Origin: Flavobacteriaceae bacterium UBA6231
Lineage (GTDB): Bacteria > Bacteroidota > Bacteroidia > Flavobacteriales > Flavobacteriaceae
Length of the DNA stretch: 7,569 nucleotides
Reading direction: 5' to 3'
Assembly (NCBI GenBank): GCA_002441545.1
Contig: DJWL01000194.1
Span: 1-7,569, forward strand
Position 1 is the first letter of the stretch; the number at the start of each line of letters is the position of its first letter. A model generated the notes under the pieces. That model did no database searches and was not told the origin of the DNA. It was given only the letters and a program-made list of their open reading frames with translations. Below, piece by piece: positions 1-6,047 of the stretch. The translations under genes were made by a program, and so were the position numbers.

Positions 1-811
1 AACAAGATCCTATAATATTAAATTTATGATAAAAAATATGGTCTTCAAAGTCATAAATCTCGTTTGCCCATCTTCTTTTATACTCAAAATCGCCGTATCC
101 CATATCAAAAAAAGCGATACCATTTAAAAGGCACCATTCCAGTTGCTTATATATTTCGATGTTTCCTAAACTGAACTTTCCATAATCTAAGTCATAAGAA
201 GAAATTGAACTATACATTATTGAATGGGCATGATAATTTATAGAAATCTCGATGGGTTCATCATTTTGATAAATAACAAATATAGAGGCTCTTTTTAGTT
301 TGATTAAATCTAGAGTTTGATCAACATGGTGTTTCCAGTTATTCAAGGTTTTGTTTCTGCCTTCGCGTTGTTGAAATCTATTTGCTATCATGTCTTTCAA
401 AGCGTTCATTATAAATACATAATGGTCAACTGGCATGTCTCCAAAGTAGGTTTTGTAGCTTATATTGAAGCTTGATTCTAACCTATTTATAGTTCTTGTT
501 ACATTTTTTCTGTGTTGCGGAGAACATACTTCTTTAAGGTAATCGCTAATTGTTTTATAGTCTTTAAGATAGACGGCAAAACCTAATTTCTGCTTTATTT
601 TTTTTAACCTAAAATGGTTTGATACTAATAGATTATAATTCAAATAAGCGGGAAATAGTTGATAGGAATAAATTTGTGCGGGCTTAAAGACAATATTGTG
701 AACAATTAATTTCTCTTCTATTTTTTTGTCCATATACCCAATAACATCATATGCGTTTGATACCGAATGATTTTCAAATAATAATTGATAGAAATTGTTG
801 TTTTTAAACAT
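1..811 (-). CDS. FemAB/GNAT-type acyltransferase (BioF2-like), C-terminus cut by window edge
   Basis: I translated this frame by hand. It opens with ATG at 811, is preceded in frame by TAG four codons upstream, and runs 270 codons without a stop off the left edge, so the C-terminus is missing. The visible part resembles the Acetyltransf_6/FemAB group of the GNAT superfamily, which transfers acyl or aminoacyl groups to amines. It is clearly related to the next gene upstream (835-1833). Shared blocks include LESSFNISYK (residues 111-120), a following GD, RASIFVIY (174-181), DLDYGKF (207-213), a tryptophan/cysteine pair at 226-227, FFDMGYGDFEYKRRWAN (234-250) and an FEDHIFY segment (255-261). 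Residues 1-95 are less conserved. No signal peptide or membrane segment is seen, so it is probably cytoplasmic. It starts 23 nt after the preceding stop and is likely co-transcribed. The glycan-cluster context suggests N-acylation of an amino sugar, but the donor and acceptor are unknown. Confidence 0.85.
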   Translation of the reverse strand, partial: MFKNNNFYQLLFENHSVSNAYDVIGYMDKKIEEKLIVHNIVFKPAQIYSYQLFPAYLNYNLLVSNHFRLKKIKQKLGFAVYLKDYKTISDYLKEVCSPQHRKNVTRTINRLESSFNISYKTYFGDMPVDHYVFIMNALKDMIANRFQQREGRNKTLNNWKHHVDQTLDLIKLKRASIFVIYQNDEPIEISINYHAHSIMYSSISSYDLDYGKFSLGNIEIYKQLEWCLLNGIAFFDMGYGDFEYKRRWANEIYDFEDHIFYHKFNIIGSC

Positions 812-834
812 ATATGGAAACTAATTTGTAAAAT

Positions 835-1833
835 TTATTTAAAAAGATAGGTTATTTTATGAAGTAACACATTTAATTTTAGGTCTCTTAAAAACTGTTT
901 TAACTTAAAAAAAAGTTTTAAGAAATGAGCTATAGCAATAGCACTAATTGAATTTGAATCATAATAAATATGATGTTCAAAATTATAGCTTACATTGGCC
1001 CATCGTTCTTTGTAATCATAATATCCTTTTGATAAATCAAAGATTTTTATATTATTTTCAAAACACCATTTATATAGCTCCATTAAATGTACTTTACCTA
1101 TATTGTATTTAAAGTAATCCATGTCAAAAACGGTCATGGCAAAAAATAGAATATTAGTAGAAAAATAATTAAGCGATATGGCAATTGGTTTTTTATCATC
1201 ATAAATTACAAATAATGATGCTTTTTTTTTAAGTATCAATTCAAAGGAAGAATCGTAATAAAAATCCCATTCTTTAGGAATTAGGTTATTATTGGTTTCA
1301 AGTTTGTCTTCAAATCGTTTTTTTAACAAAGTATTAAAATGTTGAAAAATATCATCGTAAGGTTCTTTTGATATATCTCCATAAAAATGTTTATACTTTA
1401 TGTCAAATGAACTTTCAAGAGCCCTTTGATAACTTTTAAATTTATAACGACTTTTTTTACTAAAAGAGGAGGAGAAGTAGTTATTAAAATCTATATATGT
1501 TTCCAGATTTGTTAAAAAACCAGGGTATTGCTCTATTTTAATTGCTTTTATTTTTTTTGGAAGCGTTTCCGTTTTAATATTAAAATATTCTGGTACATCA
1601 TAAATCAGCAGTACTTTATTTTTAAAATCATATGATGTGAAAGATGAATCCAAAACATACGACATACCTTTTGTAAGGTTCTTTCCAACGTTGATGAATA
1701 AGGGCATAAATGTTGGCTTATAAAAGCTAACTTCCTTTATGAAATTAAATGAATAAGATGCTTGATCCTTAATGAAATGTAAGCACCATTTATTAACAAA
1801 TGTATTAGATGTAAATGGATTATGCTTTATCAC
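835..1833 (-). CDS. FemAB/GNAT-type acyltransferase (BioF2-like), 332 aa
   Basis: This is a complete 332-residue protein of the Acetyltransf_6/FemAB-like branch of the GNAT superfamily. It begins with the NPFTS...F...W...F pattern (residues 5-20) that I associate with flavobacterial members. A linker follows, then the acyltransferase core from about residue 125, with ESSFDIKYK (140-148), KASLFVIYDD (204-213), DMDYFKYNIGK (237-247), FDLSKGYYDYKERWAN (265-280) and FEHHIYY (285-291). The start is GTG at 1833, giving a GTGA overlap of 4 nt with the stop of the upstream gene. No ATG lies in frame before an upstream TGA, and the next internal ATG (residue 43) would cut off the conserved N-terminus. 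The overlap suggests translational coupling. The protein is a tandem paralogue of the partial gene at 1-811. A run of nine A residues in the coding strand lies at 1222-1230. The expected job is acylation, or less likely aminoacylation, of an amino sugar in glycan assembly; specificity cannot be read from the sequence. Confidence 0.88.
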   Translation of the reverse strand: MIKHNPFTSNTFVNKWCLHFIKDQASYSFNFIKEVSFYKPTFMPLFINVGKNLTKGMSYVLDSSFTSYDFKNKVLLIYDVPEYFNIKTETLPKKIKAIKIEQYPGFLTNLETYIDFNNYFSSSFSKKSRYKFKSYQRALESSFDIKYKHFYGDISKEPYDDIFQHFNTLLKKRFEDKLETNNNLIPKEWDFYYDSSFELILKKKASLFVIYDDKKPIAISLNYFSTNILFFAMTVFDMDYFKYNIGKVHLMELYKWCFENNIKIFDLSKGYYDYKERWANVSYNFEHHIYYDSNSISAIAIAHFLKLFFKLKQFLRDLKLNVLLHKITYLFK

Positions 1834-3521
1834 AACGTTACATTTATATCATCTAAAGATCTATATAAAGGAAAAAAATTGGAATCTGTATCGACACCTT
1901 TTTTTAAAATAAGCTTATCATAAACTTCTTGATTACAAATAAATTTCCACAAGAAAAAATCTTTAAAATCTTTTGAAAAAGAAGCTTTAAAATTAAATAA
2001 TGAATCATCATCTTTACCTCCTAAACCGCCACCTAAATTAAAATAGGTATAACCTTTTTCTGATGCAATTAATCGCATTTCATCAATGAGTAATTTTGTT
2101 GGAGTTAAGTGTAAGAAATCATTTTTGGTTCCAGATAGATGATACTGTACAATATTATTAGTCATTACAAATTGAGAAGCTGCTATTGTTTCTCCAGATT
2201 CATTGTCGATAGCCAATAAGACTTCAGATTTAAAATCTTGACTTGAAACCATTTTTTGAAAATAATCCTTTGTAAAATAATAGGATTTTTTAGCATGAAC
2301 TCTGTCCATGTTCTCGTAATAAATGTCCATAAACTTTTGCAGACCTTCTTCTGATGAAGCTCTTTTAATAGTACAACATCGTCTTGCTTTATTGATGTGT
2401 GTTTTTAATCGATTTTGAAAATTCTGTCTCTGAATGTCTATATCTTGTTTCAAATCAATGTTTACAACTTTACCTTGTTTTGTTAGAGACCCAAGATTTA
2501 TTAAAGCTCTACATTGTCCTGGTATAAAAGGATTTAATCTTGAAAAAACAGAAACAAAATTATTTGTTTCAAAATATTTTTTTATTTTTTCTTGAAACTG
2601 GGTATTATCAAAACCAAATGATAGGTTTTTGCTTATGGGTCCAGCATAGCCATATACAGATGTAGCATCTTTGTAATTTGTGTTTTCTATTTTTCTAATT
2701 AACAGTGGTAAAGCTATGATGATGTTGTTTTCTACATATTTAAGTAAAATAGGTGTTTCGTTTTCAGCCTTAGAAAGCATATGGTAATCATAGGTGTGAT
2801 AAAAATCAAAGTAATTTATTTCTTTTAATGCTTCATCCCAACCTTCTTTATTTGTAATTACTTCAAAAATAACCTTGTTTTTTATTACTTTATAGTCATT
2901 AAAAACGCTATCGATACAATAAAGTTTCTTATTGTTAATGTTTATGTTTTTAATAATTTTTGTAGGCTCTCTATATATTATTTTAAGATGTCCAACTTCC
3001 TTTTTTATAAAAGCACCAGAACTAACTATAGAATTTTTGCCAATAGAAATTTTAACTATTTTAGAGAAATCATTTATGTTAGAATCATTTTTTAAAAACA
3101 CTTTTGAGTTTAAAATGCAAAAGTTTCCAACAACAGATTTGTCATTTATTCTCACATCTTTCTCAATAATTGTTCCATTTCCAATTTTAACATTTTTATC
3201 TATAAAGCTTTGCGGGTGAATTGCCGTAATAAAATCAAAATCTGGAATCATCTGTTTTATTTTATTAAACACCAATTTTCTTGTTGTGTTATCTTCAATA
3301 GCTATAATCCCAGAATTGACATTTAGATGCTTCAATGATTTATAAAAAGCTTCTATATCTAAAAATGAATTTTTAAATGGTGACTCTTCTTTGTTGTCTA
3401 TAAAAGGATTTATTATACTGACAATATTATATTTATCAATTTTTTCAATTATATCAATAACAACTTTGGTATATCTTGAGATTCCAATAACAACGATATT
3501 TTGTTTTTTAAGTAGTGTCAT
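1830..3521 (-). CDS. Fusion protein: degenerate PglD-like acetyltransferase module + FemAB/GNAT acyltransferase module, 563 aa
   Basis: The preferred start is ATG at 3521, 19 nt after the preceding stop. The longer frame to 3554 begins with TTG, overlaps the previous gene and only adds residues before the first beta strand. Residues 5-100 form a PglD_N/NeuD-type Rossmann-like domain (IVVIG at 9-13, KVVIDIIEK at 19-27). Residues 101-191 are a left-handed beta-helix in hexapeptide style (IHPQSFID, VKIGNGTII, VVGNFCILNS) ending in EPTKIIK, where the family usually has GxPAKIIK. The family's HD catalytic site aligns with N145-D146, the later histidine aligns with K154, the GH of the N-terminal loop aligns with R16-Y17, and the helix is short. 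After a linker, residues about 217-563 form a FemAB-like module: W228, YGYAGP (290-295), INKARRCCTIKR (376-387), FNLGGGLGGKDDDS (494-507), NFKASF (510-515) and FFPLYR (549-554). The first half may only bind a sugar nucleotide while the second half transfers the acyl or aminoacyl group; this is inference. Confidence 0.85.
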   Translation of the reverse strand: MTLLKKQNIVVIGISRYTKVVIDIIEKIDKYNIVSIINPFIDNKEESPFKNSFLDIEAFYKSLKHLNVNSGIIAIEDNTTRKLVFNKIKQMIPDFDFITAIHPQSFIDKNVKIGNGTIIEKDVRINDKSVVGNFCILNSKVFLKNDSNINDFSKIVKISIGKNSIVSSGAFIKKEVGHLKIIYREPTKIIKNININNKKLYCIDSVFNDYKVIKNKVIFEVITNKEGWDEALKEINYFDFYHTYDYHMLSKAENETPILLKYVENNIIIALPLLIRKIENTNYKDATSVYGYAGPISKNLSFGFDNTQFQEKIKKYFETNNFVSVFSRLNPFIPGQCRALINLGSLTKQGKVVNIDLKQDIDIQRQNFQNRLKTHINKARRCCTIKRASSEEGLQKFMDIYYENMDRVHAKKSYYFTKDYFQKMVSSQDFKSEVLLAIDNESGETIAASQFVMTNNIVQYHLSGTKNDFLHLTPTKLLIDEMRLIASEKGYTYFNLGGGLGGKDDDSLFNFKASFSKDFKDFFLWKFICNQEVYDKLILKKGVDTDSNFFPLYRSLDDINVTL

Positions 3522-3540
3522 ATGCCTAAGGCCTCTTATA

Positions 3541-4143
3541 TTAATTACCTGCAAATAATTCCATGTTTAAATTCTCTTTACTATTCACGCCTTCTTTTTT
3601 AATGACCCTTTTTAAAGTAAGCAGTAATATTTTCATGTCCAATAAAAAGGTTAGATTGTTTACATACCAGATATCAAGCTTAAATTTTTCTTCCCAAGAA
3701 ATAGAATTTCTTCCATTTACCTGGGCCCAACCAGTAATCCCGGGTTTTACCAAATGTCTTTTTTTTTGTTCTTCGTTATAAAGTGCTAAATATTCTATTA
3801 ATAAAGGCCTTGGGCCTACTAAACTCATATCGCCTTTAATAACATTGATGAGTTGAGGGATTTCATCCAATGAATATTTTCGAATAAAGGCCCCAACTTT
3901 AGTGATTCGTTTTTCATACGGCAACAAATTTCCTTTATTATCTTTTTTGTCATTCATGGATTTAAATTTGATTATAGAAAATATGCGCTCGTTTTTACCC
4001 GGACGTTTTTGAAAGAAAAAAGGTTTTCCATTATTACTGAAAATTAGGTAAATTGTTATTATAATAAAAATTGGTAATAAGACTATAAAGCCGATAAGTG
4101 ATAGGCAAAAATCAAGTATTCTTTTTAAAATTATTTTATACAT
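3541..4143 (-). CDS. Undecaprenyl-phosphate sugar phosphotransferase, PglC-like monotopic phosphoglycosyl transferase
   Basis: This enzyme transfers a sugar phosphate from a UDP-sugar to undecaprenyl phosphate, the first membrane step of glycan assembly on the cytoplasmic face. The length of 200 aa matches the small PglC-type enzymes rather than the multi-pass WbaP or WcaJ types. A hydrophobic re-entrant helix spans about residues 12-35 and contains the usual proline (P24). It is followed by FFFQKRPGKN (42-51), the KFKSM motif (59-63), the catalytic Asp-Glu pair D93-E94 in SLDEIPQL, SLVGPRPLL (107-115), KPGITGWAQVNGRN (133-146), WEEKFKLDIWYVNN (150-163), and a C-terminal ME.FAGN tail. All key residues are intact. 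It starts at ATG 4143, 20 nt after the HAD gene, and is followed directly by the PglD-like fusion gene. That pairing echoes pglC-pglD in bacillosamine loci, but the sugar transferred here cannot be fixed from sequence. An A9 run lies at 3759-3767. Confidence 0.93.
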   Translation of the reverse strand: MYKIILKRILDFCLSLIGFIVLLPIFIIITIYLIFSNNGKPFFFQKRPGKNERIFSIIKFKSMNDKKDNKGNLLPYEKRITKVGAFIRKYSLDEIPQLINVIKGDMSLVGPRPLLIEYLALYNEEQKKRHLVKPGITGWAQVNGRNSISWEEKFKLDIWYVNNLTFLLDMKILLLTLKRVIKKEGVNSKENLNMELFAGN

Positions 4144-4163
4144 AATCTATTTTTTTTAAGACT

Positions 4164-4847
4164 CTAAATTATTTTTTTCAATACTTTTTTTATTTCGATG
4201 AGATCTTTAATTACAAATTTTGGACGTAAAATAATTTCTATATTAAAATCTTGTTTATGGATATTGTTCCCATTGTCAATAAGACAAATGGTATTCCATC
4301 CCATTTTATTTGGTGTAATGAAATCTTTTTTAACATTATCGCCCACATATAAATAATTTTTGTCTTCACCATATTTATTTATAAAATACTTAAAATTTTT
4401 AATGTCTGGTTTTTCAGATCCAAACTCATCCGAAATAATTATTTCGTCAAAATAATCAGATAATCCAAGTGCTGATATTTTGTTGCGCTGTTGCATGCTT
4501 CTACCATCTGTAATTAGTCCAGTTTTAAATACTTTTTTTTTTAATTCCAACAATACTTTATTGGTGTTTTCATTTAAATATATTTTGGGTTTATGATTTC
4601 TATACATAAAAATCAGATCTTTAATCATGATATCTTTAATTTGATATTTATCTAGGATAGTTTCAAATACATTTAGCCCATTAAAATAACTTTCTATCAT
4701 TTCATTAAAGATCGCGTCTTTTGACCTATTTATTTTATTTGATATAACAAGAGATATTTCTTTGTAAGCTGATTTTAAATAATCGATCTCTTTGTAAAGT
4801 GTATCATCAAGATCAAATATCAAGATTATGTTATTCTGTATATCCAT
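4164..4847 (-). CDS. HAD superfamily hydrolase (subfamily IA-like phosphatase), 227 aa
   Basis: This is a haloacid dehalogenase-fold hydrolase, most likely a small-molecule phosphatase. All four catalytic motifs are visible: FDLDDTLY (residues 11-18, nucleophile D12 and acid/base D14), GLITDGRS (110-117, T113), SEKPD (144-148, K146) and YVGDNVKKD (167-175, D170 and D175). Residues about 20-85 between motifs I and II would form the alpha-helical C1 cap, which fits subfamily I. The protein is soluble, with no signal or membrane segment. It starts at ATG 4847, inside the last codons of the ATP-grasp gene (17 nt overlap), which suggests translational coupling and a shared pathway. A plausible role is to remove phosphate from the precursor or product of the ATP-grasp reaction, but the substrate is unknown. 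A run of ten A residues in the coding strand lies at 4533-4542, the longest homopolymer I noticed in any of these genes. Confidence 0.9.
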   Translation of the reverse strand: MDIQNNIILIFDLDDTLYKEIDYLKSAYKEISLVISNKINRSKDAIFNEMIESYFNGLNVFETILDKYQIKDIMIKDLIFMYRNHKPKIYLNENTNKVLLELKKKVFKTGLITDGRSMQQRNKISALGLSDYFDEIIISDEFGSEKPDIKNFKYFINKYGEDKNYLYVGDNVKKDFITPNKMGWNTICLIDNGNNIHKQDFNIEIILRPKFVIKDLIEIKKVLKKII

Positions 4848-5796
4848 ATACTAATACTTCATCATCATATCGCAACATTAATAAATTGTTTTCCCAGTCA
4901 TCATAATATTCAATATCTTTATTAAAAAGATATTCCTCAATTATCCATTTACAATAGTTAGCACCTGCCAAATATGACAGTGGAAAACCACCTCCAAAAC
5001 GGGCATTTATTTCAATGCCGTAAATTTCTTTGGTTTCCTTGTTCTTAAAAAATTGAGAAGTAAGACACCCTCGAGCACCCTCTATATGATTTAAATGAAC
5101 TTTAATAAAATCCATCAATTCATTTTTTCTAGTAAGCCCTTTGCTAACCTCTCCATCACGTGTTTCCAGTCTCTTTCTTGGAACAATACATTTTAAATTG
5201 CTGTTTTTGTCATAATATAAGTCACAAGTAAACTCTTCAAATTTTTCGTGATCCAAATATTCCAAAAACATTAAGTTCTTATTATTAAAATGATATTCAG
5301 TTAAATCTTTTTCTTCTTTAATTATATAGGTATCTATACTTCTGCTACCACTAAAAGGCTTTATAAATAAAGGCAATTTATAATCGTTTTTTTTGTATTC
5401 TTTTGCTACAGGTATATTGTTTTTTAAGAAAAAGGAATTTGTTTCTCTTTTGTTTCTACAGATATTTACAAATTCTATTGATGAGATGACAGGAATAATA
5501 TTATTTTTTAATAATGCATCAACATTTTCTGCAAGTAATAATAATTCAGTATCAATAGTAGGTATTATGAGCTTAATATCATTATTAATACACAAATCGA
5601 TTAATAATTCTAAATAATTTTCTTCTGTAACTAATGGTAACTCAAAAGCTTTATCGGAAACAAAACATGCAGGTGATAATTTTATATTATAATCTGTAGT
5701 CATAACAAGTCCGTAAAGATTTAATTTCTTTATTTCTGTTTGAAAGGCTCTAACTAAGGACACACGTCTTCCTGCCGATGTAATTAATATATTCAT
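4831..5796 (-). CDS. ATP-grasp ligase, carbamoyl-phosphate-synthase-like, 321 aa
   Basis: ATP-grasp enzymes activate a carboxylate as an acyl phosphate and join it to an amine or similar nucleophile. The N-terminal pre-ATP-grasp domain begins with NILITSAGRR (residues 2-11) and includes IIPTIDTELLLL (77-88), as in CarB-like members. The ATP-binding lobes follow, with LFIKPFSGSRS (143-153, K146 probably contacting ATP) and the hinge segment FLEYL (178-182). The metal-binding set appears complete: Q248 in LTSQFF and E262/N264 in IEINARFGGG (261-270), the Q/E/N arrangement of the CarB branch. The start at ATG 5796 is preceded by an A-rich leader (CCAAAAAATT) and places the first beta strand immediately after the initiator. 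It overlaps the HAD gene by 17 nt. In a glycan locus it could attach an amino acid or another amine to a uronic acid or precursor, or build the group to be attached; substrate and product are unknown. Confidence 0.9.
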   Translation of the reverse strand: MNILITSAGRRVSLVRAFQTEIKKLNLYGLVMTTDYNIKLSPACFVSDKAFELPLVTEENYLELLIDLCINNDIKLIIPTIDTELLLLAENVDALLKNNIIPVISSIEFVNICRNKRETNSFFLKNNIPVAKEYKKNDYKLPLFIKPFSGSRSIDTYIIKEEKDLTEYHFNNKNLMFLEYLDHEKFEEFTCDLYYDKNSNLKCIVPRKRLETRDGEVSKGLTRKNELMDFIKVHLNHIEGARGCLTSQFFKNKETKEIYGIEINARFGGGFPLSYLAGANYCKWIIEEYLFNKDIEYYDDWENNLLMLRYDDEVLVYGYTE

Positions 5797-5936
5797 AATT
5801 TTTTGGTGCTATTATTTTAGGGAAATTTATTAGTTTAATTTAAATAATTATTAATCAGATTTAATATTTTATTATTAGTAAAAGAACAATAAACATTAAA
5901 CAAAAATGCCTTTTTATATTAAAAATAAAATTACAT

Positions 5937-5944
5937 CAAATCTA
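5937..5944 (-). promoter_or_regulatory. Possible internal -7 promoter element (TAGATTTG) ahead of the ATP-grasp gene
   Basis: The minus strand reads TAGATTTG, another TAnnTTTG match, inside the 251-nt spacer. It would give a leader of about 130 nt before the ATG at 5796. I see no TTG at the expected distance upstream, so the call is weak, although the long spacer itself suggests some regulatory content. Confidence 0.25.
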
Positions 5945-6022
5945 TTATTACTTATGTTTTTTATTGTTAAAACGTTATTTATTATTGACAAAAGGTTTTG
6001 TAAGGTATATACTACTTCATTT

Positions 6023-6042
6023 AATTCTTTTATGAAAGAATT
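6023..6042 (-). terminator. Weak AT-rich hairpin just after the glycosyltransferase stop codon
   Basis: A perfect 8-bp inverted repeat (AATTCTTT / AAAGAATT) with a 4-nt loop starts 5 nt downstream of the stop codon at 6048-6050. On the minus strand it is followed by AAATGAAG rather than a U-run, and the stem has only one G-C pair. It could be an attenuator or partial terminator, or a chance structure in AT-rich DNA. Confidence 0.25.
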
Positions 6043-6047
6043 TTATT

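Larger units (their letters stand above)
5797..6047. other. AT-rich intergenic spacer between glycosyltransferase and ATP-grasp genes
   Basis: This is the only long gap inside the cluster; the other junctions overlap or are separated by at most 23 nt. It contains the weak hairpin at 6023-6042 and the possible promoter element at 5937-5944. I see no RNA gene, repeat family or convincing coding remnant. It may mark the boundary between two transcription units or a site where the downstream cassette was joined. Confidence 0.6.

Noticed and set aside
2932..3219. Plus-strand frame of 95 codons opposite the PglD-like half
   Set aside because: It is antisense to a gene with clear domain motifs, and its product is of the low-complexity hydrophobic kind seen opposite AT-rich genes.
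3522..3554. Upstream extension of the fusion gene to a TTG start at 3554
   Set aside because: It needs a TTG start, overlaps the preceding gene by 14 nt and adds 11 residues with no family match, while an ATG at 3521 sits four codons before the first strand of the domain.
3563..3781. Plus-strand frame of 72 codons opposite the PglC-like gene
   Set aside because: It is a shadow of the phosphoglycosyl transferase gene, whose catalytic motifs lie on the other strand.
5393..5617. Plus-strand frame of 74 codons opposite the ATP-grasp gene
   Set aside because: It is antisense to a well-supported gene and resembles no known protein.
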